A program made the position numbers and the translations under genes. From Gracilaria vermiculophylla (taxonomy: Eukaryota > Rhodophyta > Florideophyceae > Gracilariales > Gracilariaceae): 64,000 nucleotides of DNA. A model generated the notes under the pieces. The model was not told where the DNA came from and made no database searches. It saw only the letters and a program-made list of their open reading frames with translations. This document shows positions 10,509-21,189 of the stretch, one piece after another. Where the stretch lies: contig JAHNZQ020000181.1 of NCBI GenBank assembly GCA_019155205.2, forward strand, positions 686,903 through 750,902. Reading direction: 5' to 3'. Within the stretch, counting starts at the first letter, position 1; each line of letters begins with the position of its first letter.

Positions 10509-12005
10509 TTATTCGGCCACGGCTTTATCGAGTATCAACTGCGGTGCGCAGTCCATCTTTCTGCTTGTGACTTGTTCGTTTCCAATTGCGTCGTAGATAT
10601 CATTGAGAACAGTGTGCAAATCGGACTTGAGTTGTATATCAGATGCTCGTGGAGGTCCTTCTGCGTTCTCCTGCCCGATGTCTGGTGAAGCGTCACCAAG
10701 TATGGTAGTGGAAAAGAATGAGCTATGACTATTTTCGCTAGCTGCTTCGTCACCCGTTGAATACTCGGGGCCGAAGACGTCGATCATGATCTGCTCTGGT
10801 TCGTTCTGTACCACTGGGTCGTCCTGGGTACTGTGTGCTGTGTCTGGTACTTCCTCTGCAAGGATATCTTTCAATATCCCTTCCTGTAATTTGCTGGCTA
10901 ATTTTCCATCGGGATCAAGCCGGACGTGATCGTCTGCAACTCTCATCGGTGGACCTCGGTGAGACCGCCTAAATGTAACGTAGAATGGGGTAGTCTGCGT
11001 GACTGTGGCCTTCACCCACCTCACCGGGTCGTTCTGCTGTGACGTGTTGTAATAGACCCAGATGGATGCCCCGTGGCTGATGGAATGTGGCAGAATGAGG
11101 TGGCTGTTGTGTGCTTTCAAAAGTTTTTGTAGGGCACGAGTTGCTGTTATGCGCTCGTAAGTGTGGAGTAGTTCTTCACGGACCTGAGTGGCTGGTATGT
11201 CCAGTAGTGACGGTGAGTATCCTCTAGCGAGCTGAAACGAGCTCAAAGTCGATTTGCAATGGAATAGGTTGCTCAGGAAAGACTTGCGCGCGACAATGGT
11301 ACTTAGTGAAGCGGTGGTGTTCTCTTTAGCTACTCGAGGAAAAATGGATTTGAAGAGACCACTGCTACGTTTAATCTTGCCATTCTTCGACCAGCATCTG
11401 GCGGGGCGGTATTCCATCTTGATGCCGTGTGAGGTCATGAGCTTTGTAAGCACTGGATTGGGGAATTCAGGGTCCGCACTGAAGAACTTTGGGGCTCCGT
11501 GATGGTATATCCATTCTGACTCCAGCTTATTGGATACCTCGCCCGCGTCATTCTTTGTAACAATACTCCTCTTGCCGTAGCTTTTGCCAGCATCAATAGC
11601 TTTGAGAACTTCGTATTTGACGTTCGCATTGTAGACGACGAAAAAATCCGCTTGTACGGACTCGTTGAATGCTTCGTTCACGTGTGTGAGCGGTACTTTC
11701 TTGCGATGGGCAGGGCGTCCGGTGGAGACGCAAACGTCACAGGCATCATGGATGGTATCGCAAGCTCGGCTTAGATCGTTAGTCAGCTTACCGGCGTCTT
11801 TCAGTATAGCTTTCATTCCGGTGGCAGTCGCGTGCGTGAATCTTTGTATCTTCTTCAGCGCATTCCTGTCAATCCGCAGGGTGGAATTCGACATTGGGGT
11901 GCTCAACATTGAGGTTCTATGTAGTATTAATTCAATCCTAAGCCAATCATTTTCATGTCCATCGTTCTCTATATATATGAGGAACACCCGTTCAGCAGTA
12001 TCCAT
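10509..12005 (-). pseudogene. copia-1 integrase
   Basis: 498 codons from ATG at 12005. It has a GAG-pre-integrase region, the CDVC pair of the zinc domain, then the DDE core: QADFFVVY (first Asp), GAPKFFSADPEF (second Asp) and the region around SKNGKIKRSSGLFK where the third acidic residue should sit but is not clearly present. The C-terminal part matches copia integrase tails (LARGYSPSLL, VREELLHTYERITATRA). The long acidic linker leads toward RT, after which the frame shifts. Confidence 0.85.
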
Positions 12006-12008
12006 CGG

Positions 12009-12284
12009 TCATTTGAAGCTGAGCACCTGGGGCTTAGTGCGGTTCAATGTATCGGCGAACCTTTTCACATCCAATCCAATGAGGAGTGGGGATGAGCCGT
12101 GTACTAAGTCGAATGGAAGCGCAGTGGGGCGATTGTTGACGTCGTTTATGATCAGGTTCCAAGTGCATATGATTGGTTTAGCATTCTCTGAATTGTTGCT
12201 CCAACCGTATAGGTAATGGTCTCGGGGTGGATCCAGTACCAACGGGATTTCGAGTGCATCACACAGTGCTGTTGCTTCTTCCAT
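12009..12284 (-). pseudogene. copia-1 protease-region segment
   Basis: 91 codons between gag and integrase. PFDLVHGSSPLLIGLDVKRF is equivalent to FDLLDDDSPLTIGMNVKRY in copia-2 and is the flap/second half of a retropepsin-like domain. The expected D-[ST]-G active-site motif upstream was not found in this copy. Confidence 0.6.
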
Positions 12285-12352
12285 TCTACCGGTCTAAATC
12301 GAAGCTTCTTCATCTCATTTCGGGTTGAGGTCAATTTGGAGCGTAGGTGACC

Positions 12353-13490
12353 TCACGCCTGAAAAAGCGACTTTGAAACAGGTTTAGTCCTCAAGCTTTC
12401 CTTGCGGGGCGGATTCTCGTCAGGGTTAGGCGTCGCATTCGAATCATTCCTCCTGACATCGCGTCTCGCTCTCATGATGGTACGGCACTCTTCGCGGTCT
12501 CTCCACCAGTGACTAGATTGATGGCGTGCACGGCATTTTGTCTCCTCCTTCAGTCTCTTTACATCCCTTTTACCGCTGTTTAGTGGGGCCATACTCTTTT
12601 TTCCAAGCATTGAACCGTAGCTTTTGGTTGCAGGGGTGTTTGAAGTCTGTTGCTGTTTGCTCTGGACATGTTTAAGGTATTCGGCTGCGATATCTAGAGT
12701 GAACATTGGCACTTTATGGAAACGTTGGTCTTGTATCTTCTTTGCCTCGCCTTGTATTTTGAATTGAAGGGCCGTAGCTGCTGACTCTTTCGAAGCTGAA
12801 GGGGATTTCAACAAGTTCAGCATGAGCGTGAGTTCGGCGCTTGTGGCTAGAATTTTGACCCATGTGATCCATGCGGCTCGACGCTGCTGATGACGTCAGT
12901 TGGAAGACCATAGAATTCATCGTATCCGGGGTCACGTGTGTATTTCGTAGCATCATGATAGCAAACTGTCTGCTTGTTACGTCTGTGATGCCCGCCGTGT
13001 GATTCGCGTACCTTGCCACAGCTCCTGTACACCGAGTTGCAAATGCAGAGACGGTTTCCTCTTCTTTACGAGAGCAACTCTGTATGGCCGTTAGTAGGTC
13101 AACCTCTCTCTCGATCGAACCTGTAGGGGTGTCTTTGGCAATCACGTCTAATATGCCTTCAATTAACTTTTCGTTCTATGGTTCATCTGATTGTACACAT
13201 AAAGATAGACTGCGGTCCGATACGGCTATCTTCAGTAAGGCCTGAGCTGTCTGATCGCATGATCGATAAATGATGTACCGAGCTCCTTTGCGCAGCGCTT
13301 TCCACTTTGTGTCGACCTCTGCCGTTTCATTAACAATCTGCATCCAAAACCGTAGCTCATGGCGATAGTGAACTTTCGATGTCACGTTGGCTACAAATCT
13401 TGGGGCGCTGTCCCCGTTATTGCTGTACTCTGCGAGCATAGACCCCCCTGGGCCCATAAATGTAGAAGGATCATCACTGGATTCGGACAT
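12353..13490 (-). pseudogene. copia-1 Gag (three frame segments)
   Basis: Gag-like reading starts at ATG 13490, inside the U5 end of the 5' LTR, and reads through the PBS. A second ATG lies within the PBS itself. The first segment (to 13176) has LRFWMQIVNETAEVDTKWKA; it continues in another frame at 13145-12714 (SCSRKEEETVSAFATR, ARYANHTAGI) and again at 12823-12353. This resembles the helical Gag domain of copia elements. Two frameshifts break it. No clear zinc knuckle is visible. Confidence 0.65.
13447..13460 (-). other. copia-1 primer-binding site, half-tRNA-iMet type
   Basis: On the minus strand the bases next to the 5' LTR read TTTATGGGCCCAGG. This matches the known Drosophila copia PBS core TTATGGGCCCAG, complementary to the anticodon arm of initiator tRNA-Met rather than to a tRNA 3' end. 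The same core sits next to LTRs at 57291-57304 and 57758-57771. Confidence 0.75.
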
Positions 13491-13828
13491 GGCGTGAGGT
13501 TGTCGTCCCAGATACGGCACGAATATGAAGATTGGTTCAGCACAAAGCTGGGACTGGATTCTATTCGTTCTTCCCGCTCCTGCCATTCTCTTCTTTTAAC
13601 TCGGCCCAAGGCTGAGCCTATATGTCATTGCGCTGTGACCCTTGGCAAAGGCTCTGTTACTGACAATCACATTGGAAAGGCAACGCCCTTTCGTCATTGT
13701 ATTATGCAATACAATGTCTTTCTAATTTAGTGCAGGGCGCTCTTCAATCATCGTCAAGTTAGGCAATACCAGATCTTCGTAATCAATGCAGAGCATTTTT
13801 CTAATGCTTACTTCTCGTATATTTTACA
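13461..13828 (-). repeat. copia-1 5' LTR
   Basis: Partner of 8578-8945. Starts at 13828 (minus strand TGTAAAATATACGAG) and ends at 13461 (…CTACA) next to the PBS. Confidence 0.85.
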
Positions 13829-15470
13829 AACGTAGGCTAGATTTTGCATATGGTGTATGTAGAATCGTTTCAAATAGATATGTACACCGTCTTTCTTTTA
13901 GTAAAAATGGCTCGGGGTCCTTCACTTTCCAAACAAAAACAGCTTCAAATCATATTTTTAAACTCTGAAAAGCACTTTAAGAGTGCTATCGCTCGAAAAC
14001 TAAAGCGTTTTAGAGTCATGATTGCTATGTTTCTCAAAACTTCGTCTCTTTATGCATTAAAACGATCTCCGGGACGCCCTAAGCAGCTCCGTCCAGCAGA
14101 AAAAAGAGAAATGTAAAGAGACTAATGCAAAGTAGAAGCAGCATGCGAAAAAATTTGAATTAATCTCAATCTCAACGTTTTCAAATCAACTCTACGGAGG
14201 CAGATAAACTACAAAACTTTATTTAAATATAAAAAAATGAAAAACAATTTCTTCCTCAAGACAATCACAAGCCATAAACGAGAAGACTGGTGTGCTGCAA
14301 AAGCCTATTGGAGAAAAGAATGAAAAAAACTTTTTTACTGATGAAAAAGAATTCGATTTGAAAGGACCAGATTGCTGCAATTTTTATGGGCACGATTTTC
14401 GTAAGGAACGTCATGGGTTTCGTGACCGGCATTCAGGTGGAGGCTCGGCAATGATCAAGGCCGTCGTTTCAAAAACATGTCTCATTAAAATTGTATTTAT
14501 TGAAACAACTATGAATACGGAAATATATCAAGAGGTTATATACAATTATTTGCTACCTTTTGGTTTATGTCGCTGTAAGGCAATCGCTTCCTAATGGAGC
14601 CAATGAGCTGTTTCTTTCATAAAAGCGGTCTGGGTTGCCGGCTGTCACCACCGTGTCGTAGAACAACAAGTGGTGCTTTTGTCACATTTCTGGATTTTCC
14701 GAGGAAGGAGGTACTGAACGGCACAAGTGTGCTGCACTTGCCAGATTTCTGGAGTCGCCGTGGCAGAACGGTCAAGGCCACCCACATAGAAGGGCCGCCA
14801 ACCAATGTTGGTAGTATCTCCGGCTCCAGACAATCACGGGCTTTTCCGCCGATTACTCGGGCTAGTTATCCGGCCTTTGACTCCGAGAAACTTGTGACCG
14901 TGGTACGGACTATATTTTTATATGTTGTTTCTGTGATTTGTTTGTGTTTCGACCGTCGTTGGGCTTCTTGAATTCCGCCCTACTCCGTAGGTTTTGGAAC
15001 ACCTTTTTGGCGATACTGTCGCTCGACTTACGAGTCTGCGCTCCGCTGCGCGGCTCGTTTGCTGTATTTTACTGTCGCTCACCCCCATCACGGCTCACTC
15101 CGCACGCTCGTGCCGCGCATCCGCACTTCCAGAACTGCTGGTCGACTCAACTCACACCTCCGTCTGCAAGGCGGGAAGAGGTCACTCGGATTTACACATG
15201 GCTAGTGTCGACCCTGCCGGAAGGCTCTGCCGCCGTGCTGCCCTTCACGGGAGCAGGGTCTGAACACCTTCGGTGTCTTGTCTGCTCTCGTGGCCTAGCC
15301 TCACAGTTTTCATGAAGAAAATTTCAATTTTCAACAGGATAATGCGTCAGGACACACTGCCTCTTTAATCGAAAATCGGCCACTGGAGTCAGATGTATCT
15401 GTCTTAGAGTGGCCGGCGCGCTCATCAGATTAGAACCCAACCAAAATCTTTTGGAGACTGCTGATACCAA
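13829..15470 (+). mobile_element. Tc1/mariner element Tc1-A, decayed, with insertion
   Basis: The helix-turn-helix part starts at ATG 13907 (MARGPSLSKQKQLQI) with GRPKQLRPAEK later, then the DDE domain with FFTDEKEFDLKGPD and RHSGGGSAMIK, typical of Tc1-like transposases. After YNYLLPFG the coding sequence is interrupted by about 745 bases (14565-15308) and resumes at HEENFNFQQDNASGHT and LEWPARSSD, the C-terminal DDE motifs. The 5' end is cut by copia-1. Stops and frameshifts make it a relic. Confidence 0.85.
14565..15308. mobile_element. GC-rich insertion of unknown type inside Tc1-A
   Basis: Comparison with the Tc1-B and Tc1-C copies, which run straight from the TTGCTxCCTTTT-GGTA site to CATGAAGAAAA, shows that these about 745 bases are extra. 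The insert is much more GC-rich than the host element. It has no recognisable ORF, TIR or clear target duplication. It could be a solo LTR or a non-autonomous DNA element. Confidence 0.6.
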
Positions 15471-15830
15471 GGCAATAATGATTTTACTCCCTGTGGCCAA
15501 AAAAAATCAAACCTGGGTTGCAGTGGAGCGAGGGATTAAAGTTTGAAGCAAATAGCAGAAGATTCACAATTTTAGTGCTTAACCGCGGAGGTGGAATTTT
15601 CTGCGGAGATGGAGCGTCGAGTCGATGCAAAATCAAACCCAATGAGTTCCTGACAGAGGACTATAGTGCAATCTTACTTCATGAACACCCAGAGCAATAT
15701 GAACCCTCGACCTCCAAAACAAAGGTGCTCCAGTGGAAGACGTGAGTTTGCCTTTGATGCAAACAATAGTTATGAAAAATTGCACATTGCATGCCGAAAG
15801 GGTCTGATCCAAATATGGGTTTGAGTGCGG
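15470..15830 (+). other. Unidentified 75-codon ORF between Tc1 copies
   Basis: 15518-15745 reads in one frame with GVxxEANSRRFTILVLNRGG-like composition and ILLHEHPEQYEPSTSKTKVL. The composition looks protein-like (balanced, few rare residues), but I do not recognise it. It directly follows the Tc1-A relic on the same strand and may be a fragment of another transposon protein. It could also be chance. Confidence 0.3.
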
Positions 15831-17085
15831 CAGATACAGACAGTTTCAAAAACATATGACATGCTGCTGAGTCTCAAAAGAAACTACCAAATGTATATTG
15901 TACGCCTACAAAAACAGATTTCAAAAAAAAATAAAGTCAAAAAACGGATTCAAAAACATATGATCATCAGTAACAAATATTTACAGCGCGATGCTTTAGA
16001 GTTTATTTTGCATCCTTTTTGCTATATTACGCTAATACCACGTTTCGGCATCGAAATGATGTACGTTTCCACATTTGAAACTGTTATAGATTTCCAGTAG
16101 TTTTTAATGCAGTTTTTGAGTTTAAAAACTGTCTGAAGTTGCCTTTCATGCGCATACACCATCCTCGCCAGCAGTCTCCAAACGTTTTCAATTGGGGTCA
16201 AATCTGGTGAGCGCGCTGACCACTCTAAGACAGATATATTTTACTCCCAGAGCCTATTTTTGCTTAAACACGCAGTGTGCACTGGCGCATTCTCCTGTTT
16301 AGAAATGAAGTTTTCTTCATGTATACAGTACCAAAAAGGTAGCAAATAATTGTGAAGCACTTCTTGATGTTTCTCCGCGCTCATGGTTGCTTCAATAAAT
16401 GCAATGCAAGTTTGGCAATTTTTTAGATTTACCAACCCAGACTACTACTGACCCTCTACCGGAATGCCTGGTATAAAATTTAGAACGTTCCTTACGAAGA
16501 TCATTCCAATATAATTTATAGCAATCTGGTCCGTCCAAATTGAACTTTTTTTTATCCGTAAAAATCAAATTTTCCCGTTCTTTCTTCCAGTAGGCTTTTT
16601 CAGCAGAACAATCAAAACTTTTGTCATTGTGATGGTCTTGGAGAAAAAAGGTGTTTTATTGTTTTTATAATTAAATACATTTGTGTTGTTTATCTGCCTC
16701 CATATAGTTGATCATCATACGTTGAGATTGAGATGCATTTTAACTCTTTTTCGCGATACTTTTCCTTTGCACGACTCTCTTTTAATTCCTTTTTCGTCTG
16801 CTGGATTGAGCTTTTGAGGGCGTCCTCGAGATCTTTCTAATCCATAAAAAGTCGGATTTCTGAGACAATTAGCAGCCGTGACCCTAGACCGCTTCCATTT
16901 TTGAGCTATACCACTGTTGGAGATTAATTCGTGATTACATTTGATTATTTGAAGCTGTCCTTGCTCGAAAATTGGAGGAGCCCGAACCGCTTTTACTAAA
17001 AAGAAAACAGTGTACATATCGTTTTGAAACGATTCTTTATAGACAATATGCAAAACCTGCCCTACAATACAGGTATGGAGCACCT
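15830..17085 (-). mobile_element. Tc1/mariner element Tc1-B, decayed
   Basis: On the minus strand: HTH region (17083-16715, with VRAPPIFEQGQLQII and GRPQKLNPADEKG), DDE pieces (16435-16241, FIEATMSAEKHQEVLHNYLLPF), then SARSPDLTPIENVW and a C-terminal KNCIKNYWKSI segment down to about 16030. The outer end at 15840 contains ACAGxxAGTTTCAAAAACATA, the inverse of the 3' end of Tc1-C near 25.6 kb, and so is probably a TIR. Multiple stops; inactive. Confidence 0.8.
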
Positions 17086-17555
17086 TTTCGGGGTATTGTG
17101 ATTTTGAAACGTACTGTAGAAAAGCAGCGACTTCCGTTAAAAACCTTAAAAAACGCAGAAGGAAAAATCTGCGTCATGAAGTAAAAGGTATAGTACTCTT
17201 GCCTGATATATTTATGGGAGACCTTTTTCACTTGTATAAAATACGAGAACCAAACAAATGCATGCAATATTATTCAATGAGAACCAACGAAAAACAAGGA
17301 AAGCAATAGTAAAAAGACTGTGCACACGCTCTAATAAAAAAGAGCAAGTATATTTCAAAACTTTTTCGAACTGTAACGTCCCAAAGACTTTTCAACACGT
17401 CTGCAGGGTGCACGACAACTTTAATCTCTCGCAAATTCAGCACGCCAGACTTTACTCGCTTTTTCACAGAAAGATATCTAGAGCTATATGTTCATTCTAT
17501 TCTGAAGTCAGCATTTGAAGGTATTGGTGATGTAGTCGAGCTGTTCGTGCATGTA
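17086..17555. other. No recognisable feature
   Basis: A/T-rich with overlapping short ORFs on both strands; none has a motif I know. Confidence 0.4.
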
Positions 17556-17560
17556 GAGAT

Positions 17561-18300
17561 CTAGTACATATTTGATTCATCGTTTAAAACTTCATCTGTG
17601 CGTAGCTCCTGAAAGAGCCTGCAAAGCCACACAAGCATCTTTCTACAATATGAGAGTGCAGTGTATTCTGCTGCACAGGAAAACAAAGTACCAATTGCCT
17701 GCTTTTCTATTCGCATTACAGATGCCGCAAAACCATTCACCGAAATTTTAATAGTAGACGGTCGGGTCTCACCACAACTGATCCAGTCTGCATCCCAATA
17801 TGGTTCCAATAGTGCATTAGTGGTGAAGATACAGAACCCGTTGAGACCCCTCGTACCTTTCAAGTACCATAATACTCTCTTTTCAAGTCATGAATGTCCG
17901 AAGCATGGATCTTGGACATGCTTGGCGAGCATGCAAGATGCCGACATTATTTCTGTTCTCGAAAACACAGCCAGATACATACGATTTTCTACTATTCTTC
18001 ATTCGTGACTATGAAGCGCATTCGACAGGTCTCTTTCTTCCTCGCCACGACCTTGTAGGTCAAAACTTGTAGGTAGCGGCGTTTGGAAAATGTTTGCATT
18101 CAGAAGCTCATACAAAAACAACATCTTTTTTACGTACCTATTCTGCTGAACTTTAATTCCATTCCGGTTGGGTTCAATATCTATTCCAATAAGAAAACTC
18201 ACTTCTCCCAGATGCTTGAGATGAAAAAGCTTCTGCATCTACTGCTCGAAATTCTTCAGGAGAGAACACGAGTTGGATAACATCACAATGACATCGACCG
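17561..18300 (-). pseudogene. copia RT/RNase H fragment
   Basis: On the minus strand 18238-17999 reads LFHLKHLGEVSFLIGIDIE, then NRYVKKMLFLYELLNANIFQTPL, the copia RT segment after the catalytic motif. 17863-17561 gives ALLEPYWDADWISCGETRPST, CAAEYTALSYCRKMLVWLCRLFQEL, the copia RNase H block. Frames are disrupted. It differs from copia-1 and has the standard DADW and AEYxAL signatures, so it is a different lineage. Confidence 0.8.
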
Positions 18301-18365
18301 CAACGACCAAGTTTAGATTGCAACTCCCAGATTAGTAAAGATAGAGGCAGCTCTAGTGTCTATCT

Positions 18366-21182
18366 GACCAACGATCTCATATGATGTCAAATGACCTCAT
18401 ATGAGGTCAATTTTAAATTCTTTGTTATTAGGTGAAAACATTAAAACTTTTCCCATTTTTTTGTTCTGATATCCTTACCATGTTGTCGACGCCGGCAGTG
18501 CTGAACTGTGTCCACAATAAGAAAGGGTGAATTGTGACTGTGACATCAATCGGAGCCGTCAACAACATTCGTAAACTATGGCATCGTCCACAGATCCTCG
18601 CAGAACTGCCGGAACAACTGTCAACAGCCGCGCTCGCCTGATAACGAGTGACGCGGACTGTAAACGCTATTACGGATTTTTGTGGAAGTCCACAACGGTC
18701 GGAGGAATAGTTCAAAATGTTGATGTTCGCAGAATCAACAATCAAAGTCTCACATTGCTGACGGTAATCTTCAGTTTACCCAATCGAGAGAAAGAAGTTA
18801 CTCAACCTTTTTCCACTGCTTAACTCGGTACTGGTGTTGACGAGACCCCAAATGCTGTCGAAGAACAAAATCATGCGATTGACCCGAGTAACACCGACAT
18901 TGCTGAAGGTGAACCTATTGTTACACCACCTAATAAGCAAGATTTGTAAGAGCAGCCCGATGATCAAAATTTGCATGCAATCTGCCAATCAACTATTGCT
19001 CATGATCGGAAATGGGAAACTTGTACGACGTTGAGCCCACTGAATGATTGTATGCAAATGCATCAGTGGAAAGTTATTGGTCCAGCAGGAGATTTTATCT
19101 CACCACGTCACACTCATTCAGGAATGATTGCATTGGATTTTTTTGTCTGGATATTTTCCATGCATCATTTGGAATTTATCGTAAGCAGAACAAATATTCG
19201 ACTAGAAAACAAAGGCGCTCAATTTTTTTGGAGTTCTTATTTTAATGACCCGTATTGAGTTTTCGAACGGACGCCATCTTTGGAGCATTGAGCCTTTTCC
19301 CAAGTTCATTCCAGAACAAAAAATTGGGCTTGGTATGTCACGAAACAGATTTGAATCGCTTAGAAGTTGCATATGTTTTAGTGGAAATGGTGTGACTGAA
19401 GAGCAAAGAATCGTAAGATGGTCGTTTATAGCCGATTTTGTGAAGGCGATCAATAATCATCGCCTTTTTTTTGTCGCGCTACTACATGCTTTATGTATGC
19501 ACGAAGGAATGTCACGGTGGTATGGATTAGGAGGTCATTGGATTGATGTGGGGTTTCCCAATTATACAGCATTGGATAGAAAGCCCGAAAATGGTCTGGA
19601 AATGAAAGCTGTTCGTTGTGGACGAAGTGTTTTAATGCTTAATATTGAACTAATTATGGGTGCTAACAATCCGGAACAGGGTTTTGATTCCGATAACGCT
19701 CATGGAACAGCTATTCTACTCCGTTTAGTACAACTGTGGTGTGGATCAAATCGTTTGGTATGCGCTGACACTTTTTTTGCATCCATCAACACCGCTAAAG
19801 CACTCATGGAAAAAGGGTTGAGATTAACTGGAGCAATCAAAAATGCATCTCGGGAATTTCCTATGAAAAACTTATCTAAAATCACTCTAAGGAACAGAGA
19901 CCACTTCATATCTATGGTTTCAAAAGGAAGCGTCCCCAATGGTGACATGATGGCTGTAATGTGGATGGATCGAGATAGAAAGTACTTTATTTCAACCTCG
20001 GGCACAGTTAATCCAGGTACTCCCATTGTTATGGAGAGATAGAGACGAGAGGGAACTATTTCAAAGAAGAAATAATTTGAGGTTGCAATTCCTGAGATTT
20101 GTGAAGAACATTACAAAACATGTTCAATGATCGATTGCCACAACAGATCCCGACAAGATGATTTAAATCTAGAAAAGAAAATAGAAGTGAAAGAGTGGTC
20201 ATTTCGAGTTAATTGCTCTATGTTAGCAATTTGCATTGTGGATGCATGAAAACTATATAAGGCAGCAAATGGAAGCAGGAGCGGTAAATGTCCACTCCAT
20301 TTTTATTGTGAGCTGTCTGATGAATAAATAGAAAGTACTTGGGACGCCACTGGTTTAATGAAAAGAAAAGAAACGGAAACTTAAAATAGTACTGAACAGC
20401 CAATGTTTGCTGGCTCTGGCTTTCATTTAATGCAAACTAATAAAAGAAGAAAAACAAAAAATGGGATGATTACAAAAGCCTCATATCAACGACGATGCAG
20501 TTATTGCAGAGGTAATACAAAATCAATGTTTTTATGTTTTGGATGCTATTCAAGGAAAGAAAGAGAAGTCTTTTTATGTCAGACCGGTACGAACAGAGAT
20601 TGTTTTATGAAACACATTGAGATGTTTCACGGTATATAAAAGCATAGTATCTAAAATAAATGTCATTAGCGTTGACAACATTGGTTTTTTTAAGAAAAAT
20701 TCGACATTTCATTGCAATAATTGAACCAAAGTTCTTTTACCTTCAGCCCCGTACTACTTGAATCCGCGTTCTTTTGACTAGCTAGATTATTTAAACTCTA
20801 TTACGAAAATGCTCCTTAAAATGATGTCACCTTATTTTGTCAGCTGTTCAAGTGGGTCTTGGAAACCTTCTGAGAGTTTAAATATTTTTAGAATTAGTCG
20901 GGCTTCCGAAGGAGTTTTTGAGTTTTTAGAAACTCAGCGAGGTTCGAACTCTGGATTAGTTGCTCTTATATTTTCTGATGACCACTGAGGTGCTGTGATA
21001 GCTTCTGGCGTGGTCTACAACTATTTATTGTTCACAGGAAATCCTAGAGACCATGTTTTTAAAATTAAAAATTTCAAAACATTTGCTTATGGGTCAAATT
21101 CCACTTTTTTATTTTTGTTTTTGCGTGATGGTGCGCTGACCTCATATAAGGTCAATTTGATCTCATATGAGGGCAGCGCACC
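18366..21182 (+). mobile_element. piggyBac-like DNA transposon with terminal inverted repeats
   Basis: The left end (18366-18411) and right end (21131-21182) carry near-inverse copies of a CTCATATGA...TGACCTCATATGAGGTCA block. The block itself holds a palindrome (GACCTCATATGAGGTC). Between them lies a decayed piggyBac-type transposase (18836-20640). No flanking TTAA duplication was found, so the exact ends are uncertain. Confidence 0.65.
18836..20640 (+). pseudogene. piggyBac-like transposase
   Basis: The main open frame is 19245-20042; conserved pieces continue on both sides through frameshifts and stops. Family motifs include KFIPEQKIGLGMSRNRFESL, GLGGHWIDVGFPNYTALDRK, CADTFFASINTAKALMEKGL and SMIDCHNRSRQDDLNLEKK. 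The C-terminus (20403-20639) has a Cys-rich domain (CSYCR, FLCFGC, FLCQT, CFMKHIEMFHG) like the zinc-binding end of piggyBac-type transposases. In the first catalytic segment the sequence is MHEGMSRW, where family members have an acidic D-E, so a catalytic Asp is replaced by His. The enzyme would be inactive. Confidence 0.85.
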
Positions 21183-21189
21183 AGTCGAA

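Larger units (their letters stand above)
8578..13828 (-). mobile_element. Complete Ty1/copia element (copia-1)
   Basis: Two direct LTRs (8578-8945 and 13461-13828, 368 bp each) enclose, in minus-strand order, PBS, gag, protease region, integrase, reverse transcriptase, RNase H and polypurine tract. Integrase before RT defines Ty1/copia. Frames are broken between gag segments and between integrase and RT, so the copy is not functional as read. The five bases outside the LTRs (ACTGT and AACGT) do not match. The right end directly abuts the Tc1-A sequence, which suggests insertion into it. The RT motif is unusual (A-K-L-T-D-D). Confidence 0.88.
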
